Assembly (NCBI GenBank): GCA_021846485.1 | Contig: JAJZWW010000064.1 | Coordinates: 1 to 12,170 of the forward strand | Length of the DNA stretch: 12,170 bases | Source: Actinomycetes bacterium | GTDB lineage: Bacteria > Actinomycetota > Acidimicrobiia > Acidimicrobiales > Palsa-688 | Direction of reading: 5' to 3' | Part shown: piece after piece, positions 1 to 6,455 of the stretch | How positions within the stretch are numbered: position 1 is the first letter of the stretch | Layout of the letters: each line of letters starts with the position of its first letter | Program-made: the position numbers and the translations under genes | Notes under the pieces: generated by a model | The model's database searches: none | Seen by the model: the letters and a program-made list of their open reading frames with translations, nothing else | What the model was told of the DNA's origin: nothing

Positions 1-479
1 ATGTTCCCGGTCGGCTCGTGCACCGGCAGGCCGGCACCGATCGCCGCGGCCATCGGCTCCTCGATGATGTGGGCGGGCTTGCGGGCCCCGGCCGACTCCG
101 CCGCCTCCTGGACCGCCCGCTGCTCCACCCCGGTGATGCCCGACGGCACGCAGATCACCATCCGGGGCTTGGCCGAGAAGCGGTGGTTGCCGTGCACCTT
201 GCGGATGAAGTAGGCGAGCATCTTCTCGCAGATGTCGAAGTTGGCGATCACCCCGTCGCGCAGCGGGCGGATCGCCTGGATGTGGCCGGGGGTGCGGCCG
301 ATCATCCGCTTCGCGTCGGCACCCACGGCCAGGGGCCGGTCGTCTTTCACGTTGACCGCCACCACCGACGGCTCGTTGAGCACCACACCACGGCCACGGA
401 CGTAGACCAAGGTGTTGGCGGTCCCCAGGTCGACCGCCATGTCGCGCCCGAAGAACCCCGAGAACATGTTGTCGGACAC
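1..479 (-). CDS. mreB: Rod shape-determining protein MreB, N-terminal part (cut by window edge)
   Basis: Bacterial actin homologue that polymerises on the inner face of the membrane and guides lateral cell-wall synthesis. About 159 N-terminal residues are present; the gene leaves the window at position 1. The ATP-binding phosphate-1 motif DLGTANTLVY is at residues 17-26. Typical MreB blocks follow: an RMIGRTPG segment, a RKVHGNHRF-like stretch, the VICVPSGIT segment and EEPMAAAIGAGLPVHEPTGN at the cut edge. The GTG start at 479 is chosen because AGGAG lies 9 nt upstream; the in-frame ATG at 467 has no ribosome site at a useful distance. It lies 103 bp downstream of ndk in the same direction, and a possible promoter of its own sits in that gap. 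In actinobacteria mreB usually opens an mreBCD-mrdAB cluster, which would lie outside the window. Identity is secure. Confidence 0.95.
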   Translation of the reverse strand, partial: MSDNMFSGFFGRDMAVDLGTANTLVYVRGRGVVLNEPSVVAVNVKDDRPLAVGADAKRMIGRTPGHIQAIRPLRDGVIANFDICEKMLAYFIRKVHGNHRFSAKPRMVICVPSGITGVEQRAVQEAAESAGARKPAHIIEEPMAAAIGAGLPVHEPTGN

Positions 480-535
480 GGGAAGCGGCTCCTGTCGGCG
501 GTACCGGGCTCGACTTCGGCTCCGGGCTTCCCCTG

Positions 536-564
536 AGGCTACCGCTTCGCCGACCCCGGGTCCA
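536..564 (-). promoter_or_regulatory. Candidate promoter for mreB
   Basis: On the minus strand, TGGACC (564-559; 4 of 6 matches to TTGACA) is followed by a 17-nt spacer and TAGCCT (541-536), which fits the actinobacterial TAnnnT -10 pattern. It lies 56 nt upstream of the mreB GTG, in the gap after ndk. The same TAGCCT hexamer precedes the tRNA-Gly gene and the Kelch gene. The assignment rests on pattern alone. Confidence 0.45.
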
Positions 565-582
565 TCCGCCCGCTGCCCCCGC

Positions 583-993
583 CTAGGCGAGCGCCGGGAA
601 GAACAGCGCGACCTCGCGAGCCGCCGCCTCCGGGCCGTCGGAGCCGTGCACCAGGTTCTCGGTCAGCTCGACGCCGAGGTCCCCGCGGATCGTGCCGGGA
701 GCGGCTTCTGCCGGGTTGGTCGAGCCCATCAGGTTGCGCACCACCTTCCAGGTGTCCCCGGGCCCCTCGACCACGACCAGCAGCGCCGGGGACCGGGTGA
801 TGAAGGCGAGCAGGTCGTCGTAGAAGGGCTTGCCCTCGTGCTCCGCGTAGTGAGCCCGGGCGGTCTCCCGGTCGATGGTGCGCAGCTCGGCGGCGACGAT
901 CCACAGCCCCTTGCGCTCCAGGCGCGAGAGGATCTCGCCGACCAGGCGGCGGGCGACGGCGTCGGGCTTGGCGATGACGAGGGTACGGTCCAT
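583..993 (-). CDS. ndk: Nucleoside diphosphate kinase
   Basis: Transfers the gamma phosphate from ATP to other (d)NDPs through a phosphohistidine intermediate, balancing cytosolic nucleotide pools. The 136-residue product has normal length for a bacterial Ndk. It begins with the family opening RTLVIAKPDAV, carries the NLMGSTNP-AEAAPGTIRGD block at about 88-105, and has the active-site motif ENLVHGSD with catalytic His116. The ATG at 993 is chosen because it gives the standard N-terminus; the frame stays open upstream but that part has no similarity to the family. No clear Shine-Dalgarno precedes it. A TATCCT hexamer 10 nt upstream could instead be a -10 box for a short-leader transcript. The gene follows clpX by 56 bp. 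In Streptomyces, valS and folC lie between clpX and ndk; they are absent here. Confidence 0.95.
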   Translation of the reverse strand: MDRTLVIAKPDAVARRLVGEILSRLERKGLWIVAAELRTIDRETARAHYAEHEGKPFYDDLLAFITRSPALLVVVEGPGDTWKVVRNLMGSTNPAEAAPGTIRGDLGVELTENLVHGSDGPEAAAREVALFFPALA

Positions 994-1003
994 GGCGGCG
1001 AGC

Positions 1004-1009
1004 AGGATA
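1004..1009 (-). promoter_or_regulatory. Possible -10 box (TATCCT) upstream of ndk
   Basis: TATCCT on the minus strand ends 10 nt before the ndk ATG, in the 56-bp clpX-ndk gap. It fits TAnnnT, and there is no good ribosome site at this start, so a very short leader or leaderless transcript is possible. No -35 element is evident. Confidence 0.25.
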
Positions 1010-1049
1010 GCGACGAGGGGCCGGTGGGCCCAATCCCGCGTGCCGGGGA

Positions 1050-2327
1050 TCAGCTGGCGGCGCGGCGAGGGCGGCTCTCCTTGGTCGCCTCGACGGTCCT
1101 CGGCACGAGCGTCGGGTTGACCCGCTCGAGCACCACCGAGCGGTCCACCAGGCACTGGCTGATGTCCCGTCGGCTCGGCAGGTCGTACATCACCTCGAGC
1201 AGCACCTCTTCCAGGATGGCCCGCAGCCCCCGTGCCCCGGTGCCCCGCAGGAGTGCCTGTTCGGCGACGGCCTCGAGGGCGTCGTCGGTCAGCACCAGCT
1301 CGACGTTGTCCAGCTCGAAGACCCTCCGGTACTGCTTGACCAGGGCGTTCTTGGGCTCGTTCAGGATGCGCACCAGGGCCCGCTGGTCCAGGTTGGACAC
1401 CGCCCCGATGACCGGTAGGCGCCCGACGAACTCGGGGATCAACCCGAACTTGAGCAGGTCCTCGGGAAGGACCTGGCCGAGCAGGTCGCCCTCCCCGCGC
1501 TCCTCCGCGCGGCGGATGTCGGCTCGGAACCCGATGCCCTGGCGACCCAGGCGGTTCTCGATGATCCGGTCCAGCCCGGCGAAGGCCCCCCCGCAGATGA
1601 ACAACACGTTGGTCGTGTCGATCTGGATGAACTCCTGGTGGGGGTGCTTGCGACCGCCCTGGGGCGGCACCGACGCGGTCGTGCCCTCCAGGATCTTGAG
1701 GAGGGCCTGCTGCACCCCCTCCCCCGACACGTCGCGGGTGATCGACGGGTTCTCGCTTTTGCGAGCTATCTTGTCGATCTCGTCGATGTAGATGATCCCG
1801 GTCTCGGCCTTCTTGACGTCGTAGTCGGCCGCCTGGATCAGCTTGAGGAGGATGTTCTCCACGTCCTCGCCGACGTAGCCCGCCTCGGTGAGGGCGGTGG
1901 CGTCAGCGATCGCGAACGGCACGTTGAGCAGCCGGGCGAGGGTCTGAGCGAGGAAGGTCTTGCCGCAGCCGGTCGGGCCGAGGAGCAGGATGTTGGACTT
2001 CTGCAGCTCGACCTCCCCGTCGCTGTAGCCGCCCGCCTGCACCCGCTTGTAGTGGTTGTAGACGGCGACCGACAGGATCTTCTTGGCCCGCTCCTGGCCG
2101 ACGACGTAGTCATTCAAGAACTCGAAGATCTCGGTGGGCTTGGGGAGCTCGTCGAAGTGGACCTCGGAGCCCTCGGAGAGCTCTTCTTCAATGATGTCGT
2201 TGCACAAGTCGATGCACTCGTCGCAGATGTAGACCCCCGGACCGGCGATCAGCTTCTTCACCTGCTTCTGCGACTTCCCGCAGAACGAGCACTTGACCAG
2301 GTCGCTGGACTCCCCGAACTTCGCCAT
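1050..2327 (-). CDS. clpX: ATP-dependent Clp protease ATP-binding subunit ClpX
   Basis: AAA+ unfoldase that recognises tagged proteins, unfolds them and feeds them into ClpP. The 425-residue product has normal length. An N-terminal zinc-binding domain carries Cys13, Cys16, Cys35 and Cys38. The ATPase core shows Walker A GPTGCGKT (117-124), pore-1 loop GYVG (150-153), Walker B IIYIDEID (178-185), pore-2 loop RKH (226-228), the ClpP-docking IGF tripeptide (265-267), the arginine-finger region PEFVGRLP (299-305) and sensor-2 GARGLR (364-369). Every key motif is intact. The ATG at 2327 has an AGGGGGG-type ribosome site about 7 nt upstream. It lies 18 bp downstream of clpP in the same direction, consistent with co-expression of the two ClpXP partners from the tig side. 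Confidence 0.98.
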   Translation of the reverse strand: MAKFGESSDLVKCSFCGKSQKQVKKLIAGPGVYICDECIDLCNDIIEEELSEGSEVHFDELPKPTEIFEFLNDYVVGQERAKKILSVAVYNHYKRVQAGGYSDGEVELQKSNILLLGPTGCGKTFLAQTLARLLNVPFAIADATALTEAGYVGEDVENILLKLIQAADYDVKKAETGIIYIDEIDKIARKSENPSITRDVSGEGVQQALLKILEGTTASVPPQGGRKHPHQEFIQIDTTNVLFICGGAFAGLDRIIENRLGRQGIGFRADIRRAEERGEGDLLGQVLPEDLLKFGLIPEFVGRLPVIGAVSNLDQRALVRILNEPKNALVKQYRRVFELDNVELVLTDDALEAVAEQALLRGTGARGLRAILEEVLLEVMYDLPSRRDISQCLVDRSVVLERVNPTLVPRTVEATKESRPRRAAS

Positions 2328-2345
2328 CGCCTGTCCCCCCCTGCC

Positions 2346-2981
2346 TCAGCCGACGCCTGCGGCCTGCGGGACCCCGGCCAGGTCCCTCGCGGTGATGACC
2401 TCGTCGATCAGGCCGTACTGCTGGGCCTCCTCGGCGCTCATGATGAAGTCTCGATCGGTGTCGGTGGCGACCTTCTCGACCGGCTGGCCGCTGTCGGCGG
2501 CGAGCATCTGGTTGAGCAGGTCCCGCATTCGTAGGATCTCTCTGGCCTGGATCTCGATGTCGGCCGCCTGCCCCGCAGCGCCACCGTAGGGCTGATGGAT
2601 GAGGATGCGGGCGTGCGGCAGGGCGAAGCGCTTGCCGTGGGCCCCACCCGCCATGATGACCGCGGCCGCCGACGCCGCCTGGCCGTAGCAGAACGTCGAA
2701 ATGTCGTTCTTCACGTACTTCATCGTGTCGTAGATCGCGAACAGGGCGGTGATCTCCCCGCCGGGAGAGTTGATGTAGATGCTGATGTCCTTGTCCGCGT
2801 TCTTGTACTCCAGGTAGAGCAGCTGGGCGCACACGGCGTTGGCCACGTAGTCGTCTATCGGGGTGCCCAGGAAGATTATGTTCTCCTCGAGCATCCGGGA
2901 GAACAGGTCGTAACCCCGCTCACCCCGGTTGGTCTGCTCGAAGATTCCCGGGACGTGGTACTGGGCCAGGGGATTGATCAC
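2346..2981 (-). CDS. clpP: ATP-dependent Clp protease proteolytic subunit ClpP
   Basis: Serine peptidase that forms the two-ring, 14-subunit degradation chamber of ClpXP. With the GTG start at 2981 the product has 211 residues. The catalytic triad is complete: Ser104 in GQAAS, His129 in ILIHQP and Asp178 in DTDRDF. The Ser-His spacing of 25 and His-Asp spacing of 49 match the family. INSPGG (70-75) forms the oxyanion region. GTG at 2981 is preferred over an ATG at 3152: it overlaps the tig stop as GTGA, has GGAGAA just upstream, and gives a normal N-terminus ending in the LLEENIIFLG-type segment. The longer frame merely reads through tig in another phase. Many actinobacteria have tandem clpP1-clpP2; only one copy is here, so any second subunit would be elsewhere. 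Confidence 0.96.
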   Translation of the reverse strand: MINPLAQYHVPGIFEQTNRGERGYDLFSRMLEENIIFLGTPIDDYVANAVCAQLLYLEYKNADKDISIYINSPGGEITALFAIYDTMKYVKNDISTFCYGQAASAAAVIMAGGAHGKRFALPHARILIHQPYGGAAGQAADIEIQAREILRMRDLLNQMLAADSGQPVEKVATDTDRDFIMSAEEAQQYGLIDEVITARDLAGVPQAAGVG

Positions 2982-4381
2982 TCTTCTCCACTCTCCGGGG
3001 CGGCGGTCGCTCGGGTGTCTCCTGCGTCCCCGGGGTCCCCGGTGGGCGCCTGGCTCGGGGTCTCTGGCTCGCTCGGGGCCTCCGGGGCGAACAGCTCTCG
3101 GTCGACGGGTCGGCCCTCGGGGTCGGCGAGCTCGACGCGCTCGACGAGCCACTCGAAGGCCTTGGACTTCTTCACGTCCGAGCGTACCGCGGGCAACTGG
3201 CCGGCGTGCTCGAGGGTGGTGCGCAGCGCCTCCGGCCGCTCGCCGTAGGCCGCCGCCAGGCGGTCGATCTCCGCTTCGAGCTCCTCGTCGCTCGGCTCGA
3301 GGTCCTCGGCGTCGGCCACGGCGCGCAGTGCCAGGTCCGCCTTGACGGCCGGCACCGACTCGGCCCTGAGGGACGCGACCACCTGGGTCTCGTCCTGGCC
3401 GGTGGCCTGCAGGTACTGCACGATGCTCACCCCCTGCGCTTCCAGACGGTGGGCGAACTGGTGGGCGCGCCGCTCGAGCTCGGCTTGCACCAGCGGCTCA
3501 GGCGGCTCGTCGTCGACCAGCTGCACGAGAGCCTCGAGGGTGCCGTTGCGCCAGGCGTGCAGACCCTCGAGCCGGCGCGCCTGCTCCAAGCGGGCGCGGA
3601 TGTCGGCGCGCAGCTCGGCGAGAGTCCCGAGCTCGGACGCCTCGGCCGCCCACTCGTCGGTCGCCTCCGGGAGGATCTTCTCCTGCACCTCCTTGACGAG
3701 GACCCGCAGCGCCACCGGCCCGTCGGGCAGCTGGGCGTCGAAGGTGAGGATGTCGCCGACCTTGGCACCCTGGAGCCGTTCGTCGAGCTCGGGGAGCACC
3801 GACTTGCTGCCCAGCTCGTACAGGAAGTCGTCAGCCGACAGTCCCGGCACCGGCTCGGCCCCCCGGGTCGCACTGAGGTCGATGGTGAGGTTGTCGCCGT
3901 CCCGGGCCGGGCGCTCTGCCCGCTGCAGCTGGCCGAAGTTGCCCCGGAGGCGGTCGACCTGGGCGTCGATGTCGGCTTCGTCCACCTCGGGGTTGGGTAC
4001 CGTGACCCTGAGCCCCTGGTAGCCGACCAGGTCGAGGTGCGGCCGGACCTCGACCACCGCGGCGAAGGCCACCGGCCCGGCGGCCTCGCCGGCGGTGATG
4101 TCGATCGAGGGCGGCGCGATGGCATCGACCTCGTTGTCGCGCACCGCCCGCGAGTAGTAGTCGGGAAGCGAGTCCTTGAGCGCCTCGGCCCGCCCTGCAC
4201 CTGCGCCGAAGCGGGCCTCGATCACCCTCCGCGGGGCCTTGCCCGGCCTGAAGCCCGGGATGCGCACCTCCCGGGCGATCTTGCGGAACGCTGCTTCGAC
4301 GCTGCGCTCGAACTCGTGCTCGTCGACCTCGATCGAGAGCTTCACCTTGTTGCCCTCGAGGGGCTCGACGGTCGTCTTCAT
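2978..4381 (-). CDS. tig: Trigger factor (ribosome-associated chaperone and peptidyl-prolyl isomerase)
   Basis: Binds near the ribosomal exit tunnel and shields nascent chains; the family also has FKBP-type prolyl isomerase activity. The 467-residue product contains the N-terminal ribosome-binding domain with signature GFRPGKAP (43-50). A central PPIase domain follows at about 150-245, then a helical C-terminal chaperone domain that opens with the PEATDEWAAEASELGTLAEL-type segment. From about residue 425 there is an acidic, Pro/Ser/Glu-rich tail that is probably disordered, common in actinobacterial trigger factors. The ATG at 4381 gives the standard N-terminus but lacks a Shine-Dalgarno; a TAGAGT hexamer 12 nt upstream may be a -10 box for a short leader. 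The stop overlaps the clpP GTG by 4 bp, suggesting translational coupling. It is the first gene of the housekeeping block. Confidence 0.97.
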   Translation of the reverse strand: MKTTVEPLEGNKVKLSIEVDEHEFERSVEAAFRKIAREVRIPGFRPGKAPRRVIEARFGAGAGRAEALKDSLPDYYSRAVRDNEVDAIAPPSIDITAGEAAGPVAFAAVVEVRPHLDLVGYQGLRVTVPNPEVDEADIDAQVDRLRGNFGQLQRAERPARDGDNLTIDLSATRGAEPVPGLSADDFLYELGSKSVLPELDERLQGAKVGDILTFDAQLPDGPVALRVLVKEVQEKILPEATDEWAAEASELGTLAELRADIRARLEQARRLEGLHAWRNGTLEALVQLVDDEPPEPLVQAELERRAHQFAHRLEAQGVSIVQYLQATGQDETQVVASLRAESVPAVKADLALRAVADAEDLEPSDEELEAEIDRLAAAYGERPEALRTTLEHAGQLPAVRSDVKKSKAFEWLVERVELADPEGRPVDRELFAPEAPSEPETPSQAPTGDPGDAGDTRATAAPESGEE

Positions 4382-4393
4382 AGGGAGGTCAAC

Positions 4394-4399
4394 ACTCTA
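4394..4399 (-). promoter_or_regulatory. Candidate -10 box (TAGAGT) for the tig-clpP-clpX block
   Basis: TAGAGT on the minus strand ends 12 nt before the tig ATG and matches TAnnnT. The transcription start would fall only a few bases before the ATG, in keeping with the missing ribosome site. No -35 match is visible at 16-18 nt. The 87 bp between tig and tRNA-Pro must also hold the oppositely directed tRNA promoter. Confidence 0.4.
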
Positions 4400-4452
4400 C
4401 CGACCCTCCCCCTCCGGCCCGGGATCTCCGGCGCGGACCGCCGGCACGGACC

Positions 4453-4458
4453 TACAGT
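4453..4458 (+). promoter_or_regulatory. Candidate -10 box (TACAGT) for tRNA-Pro
   Basis: TACAGT lies 10 nt before the mature 5' end of the tRNA, so a start a few bases downstream would give a leader of only some nucleotides. It matches TAnnnT; no good -35 element is seen. Confidence 0.4.
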
Positions 4459-4468
4459 GAGGGCGGTA

Positions 4469-4540
4469 CGGGGAGTGGCGCAGCGGTAGCGCACCTGCTT
4501 TGGGAGCAGGAGGTCGGGGGTTCGAATCCCCCTTCCCCGA
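4469..4540 (+). tRNA. tRNA-Pro (anticodon UGG)
   Basis: A full 72-nt cloverleaf folds by eye. The 7-bp acceptor stem is CGGGGAG with TTCCCCG (G-U at the last pair). The D arm is GCGC/GCGC. The anticodon stem CCTGC/GCAGG encloses loop TTTGGGA, giving anticodon TGG. The T arm GGGGG-TTCGAAT-CCCCC is perfect and the discriminator is A. The 3' CCA is not encoded. Mixed-phase open frames across it on the minus strand are antisense artefacts. Confidence 0.97.
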
Positions 4541-4569
4541 CCGGCCGGCCGGACCGGACCGGCCGGACC
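4541..4569. repeat. CCGG-rich low-complexity stretch after tRNA-Pro
   Basis: Directly after the tRNA the sequence is built from CCGG, CCGGA and CCGGCCGG units, many of them self-complementary. It could form GC-rich hairpins and slow polymerase, but there is no T-run, so it is not called a terminator. Confidence 0.5.
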
Positions 4570-4633
4570 ACGGCTGGCTGGCACGCCGCGAGCAAGGCGC
4601 GATCGCACCGGCCTACGGGCGGCGCCGATGGGG

Positions 4634-4639
4634 TAGCCT
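4634..4639 (+). promoter_or_regulatory. Candidate -10 box (TAGCCT) for tRNA-Gly
   Basis: TAGCCT lies 21 nt before the mature tRNA 5' end, implying a 5' leader of roughly 14-15 nt. The same hexamer is found before mreB and the Kelch gene. The -35 region is unconvincing. Confidence 0.35.
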
Positions 4640-4660
4640 CGGGCCGACTGGCAACGGCGT

Positions 4661-4731
4661 GCGGGCGTAGCTCAACGGCAGAGCACCGTCCTTCCAAGTC
4701 GGCTACGCGGGTTCGACTCCCGTCGCCCGCT
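4661..4731 (+). tRNA. tRNA-Gly (anticodon UCC)
   Basis: A 71-nt cloverleaf. The acceptor stem GCGGGCG/CGCCCGC is perfect, the D arm is GCTC/GAGC, and anticodon loop CTTCCAA gives TCC. The T arm is GCGGG-TTCGACT-CCCGT (G-U at its base) and the discriminator is T. The 3' CCA is not encoded. The anticodon stem is unusual: CCGTC against GTCGG leaves a T-T mismatch at the fourth pair (30-40), where relatives have a full stem. All other conserved positions are in place, so it is probably functional. Confidence 0.95.
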
Positions 4732-4788
4732 CCCCTTGCCCAGGCCATGAGGCGGTCGGGTCCGCGACACGAGCGACCACCCGTGGGA

Positions 4789-4808
4789 GGATGACATCAG
4801 TGTCATCC
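4789..4808. promoter_or_regulatory. Perfect 8+4+8 inverted repeat, possible operator
   Basis: Arm GGATGACA (4789-4796) is separated by TCAG from its exact reverse complement TGTCATCC (4801-4808). It lies in the intergenic region about 53 nt before a candidate leader ORF and 130 nt before the GGDEF-EAL ATG. It is richer in A and T than its surroundings. The dyad form suits binding by a dimeric repressor (TetR, GntR or MarR type; none is encoded in the window). A transcript hairpin or tRNA-Gly terminator is the alternative, though no T-run follows. Confidence 0.5.
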
Positions 4809-4861
4809 GGCCGGCCCATCAGTCACCCGGCCCCTCCCTACCTGCTGCGCGAGAAGGTCAC

Positions 4862-4939
4862 GTGATCCCACAACCCGCTGGCCGCGGAGCCCTGCTCGGC
4901 TGCACCCTGCGCCCACCCGGGACGGTACTGGGCCGCTGA
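4862..4939 (+). CDS. Possible 25-residue leader ORF, coupled to the GGDEF-EAL gene
   Basis: A GTG-started frame of 25 codons begins with VIPQPAGRG and ends LGR-stop. GAGAAGG lies 4 nt before the GTG and is the best ribosome site in the region. Its TGA overlaps the downstream ATG as TGATG. The downstream gene has no ribosome site of its own, so re-initiation after this leader would explain its translation. No family is recognised. In DNA this GC-rich a short open frame can arise by chance, so the call rests on the ribosome site and the stop-start overlap. Confidence 0.3.
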   Translation: MIPQPAGRGALLGCTLRPPGTVLGR

Positions 4940-6402
4940 TGGCACCGACCGACTCGGCTCTCGCCGCCGGAGCCGCTGGGTTCGCCGTCCTAGGGCTGGC
5001 CGCCGGATCCCTCGGGCGTCGCCGGGCGGACCGGCGGCCGAGGGCAGCCGACCCCGACGGCGCCACACCTCGACCGCGCGCCGAGCAGCTCCTCGCGCGC
5101 GGCGCACCCCACGACGAGCTCACCGGGCTCGCCGACCGGGCCGGCTTCGAGGAGCTCCTCTGCCAGCTCCAGCCCCCCGCCGCAGTCTTGCTGCTCGACC
5201 TCGACCGCTTCCGTGAGGTCAACGACACACTGGGCCACGCACACGGTGACGTGCTCCTGCGCCAGGCGGCAAGCCGTCTCGCCGCAGAGGTCGGGCCGGC
5301 CGGCACCGTCGCCCGGCTCGGGGGCGACGAGTTCGCCGTCCTGGCACCCGGGGCCGACGCCCGCGCCGCCGTCCGCCTCGCCGGGCGCCTGCTCGCCTGC
5401 CTCACCCGGCCCTTCCCGCTCGCGGAGGTGTGCCTGGAGCTCGCTGCCAGCGTCGGGGTCGCGGTGCGGCCCGACGGCAGGGACGGCGATCCTGCCCGGC
5501 TGATGCTCGAAGCCGAGGTGGCCATGTACCTCGCCAAGGCCAGCGGGCGGGGTTGGGAGCTGTACTCCCCCGAGCGCGACCACCACAGCCGTGAGCGCCT
5601 GACCCTGGCCTCCGGGCTGCGCCGCGCGATCGAGGACGGCGAGCTCGAGGTGCATTACCAACCGAAGATCGACCTGCGGACCGCTGCGGTGCTCGGCATG
5701 GAGGCCCTGGTGCGCTGGCGCCACCCCGAGTGGGGGTTGCTCGGTCCCGACCTCTTCGTCCCGGTGGCAGAGAGAGCCGGTCTGATCCGCCCACTGACCC
5801 TGTGGGTCCTCGACGCCGCTGCGGAGGAGTACCGAGCACTGGCCGAGCTCGGCTTCGGCCACCTCGAGATAGCTGTGAACCTCTCGTTGAGGTCGATGGT
5901 CGAGCTGGACTTCCCTGACCGGGTGGTGGCGGTCCTCCGGCGTCACGGCGTGCCGGCATCGGCCCTGACCCTCGAGATCACCGAGAGCATCGGGCTGTCG
6001 GACCCGCCCGGGACCGTCGGGATGCTGGAGCGCCTGGTCGAGGCCGGGACGACGATCTCGGTCGACGACTTCGGGACCGGGTTCGCCTCGCTCTCGCTGC
6101 TCGAACGGCTGCCGGCGGGAGAGCTGAAGATAGACCGGAGCTTCGTCGCGAGCATGCTCGACGCGCGCCGGGACGCGGTGATCGTCGAGTCCACCATCGA
6201 CCTCGCCCGCAAGCTCGGCCTGCGGGCGGTCGCCGAGGGCGTGGAGGACGGCGACACCTCCGACGCCTTGGCCGACCTCGGCTGCGACCAGGCCCAGGGC
6301 TACTTCTTCAGCCGACCGCTGCCCGCCGACCAGCTGGAGGCGTGGCTGCCCGCAGCGGCCGGGGCGGCGGCCTGGGACCCGCCCGAGGCCCCGGCCCGGT
6401 AG
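4939..6402 (+). CDS. Membrane-tethered GGDEF-EAL protein (cyclic-di-GMP turnover)
   Basis: Predicted bifunctional enzyme of 487 residues that may make cyclic-di-GMP (GGDEF) and hydrolyse it (EAL). A small-residue hydrophobic helix (about 6-25) followed by RRRADRR suggests one membrane anchor with the catalytic part in the cytoplasm. GGDEF domain: HDELTGLADR (58-67), metal-binding DLDRFREVND (87-96) and the intact active site RLGGDEF (126-132). The inhibitory RxxD motif normally just upstream is absent (VGPAG is found there), so product inhibition is unlikely. EAL domain (about 220-470): EALVRWRHP (255-263), VNLS (313-316), EITES (346-350), DDFGTG (376-381), LKIDRSF (396-402), AEGVED (432-437) and DQAQGY (450-455); all phosphodiesterase residues appear present. 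There is no PAS, GAF or receiver domain, so the input signal is unknown. ATG 4939 is the only good start in frame; it lacks a ribosome site and overlaps the stop of a possible leader ORF. Confidence 0.94.
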   Translation: MAPTDSALAAGAAGFAVLGLAAGSLGRRRADRRPRAADPDGATPRPRAEQLLARGAPHDELTGLADRAGFEELLCQLQPPAAVLLLDLDRFREVNDTLGHAHGDVLLRQAASRLAAEVGPAGTVARLGGDEFAVLAPGADARAAVRLAGRLLACLTRPFPLAEVCLELAASVGVAVRPDGRDGDPARLMLEAEVAMYLAKASGRGWELYSPERDHHSRERLTLASGLRRAIEDGELEVHYQPKIDLRTAAVLGMEALVRWRHPEWGLLGPDLFVPVAERAGLIRPLTLWVLDAAAEEYRALAELGFGHLEIAVNLSLRSMVELDFPDRVVAVLRRHGVPASALTLEITESIGLSDPPGTVGMLERLVEAGTTISVDDFGTGFASLSLLERLPAGELKIDRSFVASMLDARRDAVIVESTIDLARKLGLRAVAEGVEDGDTSDALADLGCDQAQGYFFSRPLPADQLEAWLPAAAGAAAWDPPEAPAR

Positions 6403-6412
6403 GGCGAGGGAG

Positions 6413-6418
6413 TAGCCT
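6413..6418 (+). promoter_or_regulatory. Candidate -10 box (TAGCCT) for the Kelch gene
   Basis: TAGCCT lies 10 bp after the GGDEF-EAL stop and 37 nt before the Kelch ATG. It is the third copy of this hexamer upstream of a gene in the window. No clear -35 match is present. Confidence 0.3.
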
Positions 6419-6455
6419 CTGCTCGCCGCTGCGCGCTGCGGCCATCTCAGCAACC

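Noticed and set aside
412..1791. Long plus-strand frame of 459 codons across mreB, ndk and clpX
   Set aside because: It is antisense to three secure genes, low-complexity in composition and matches no family; such frames stay open because of high GC.
2982..3152. Upstream extension of clpP to an ATG at 3152 (268 residues)
   Set aside because: The extra 57 residues are an Arg-rich off-frame reading of the tig tail; GTG 2981 has a ribosome site and gives the family-standard N-terminus.
4378..4748. Minus-strand frames containing GRGIRTPDLLLP and GDGSRTRVADLEG
   Set aside because: These are the familiar antisense translations of tRNA genes, here tRNA-Pro and tRNA-Gly.
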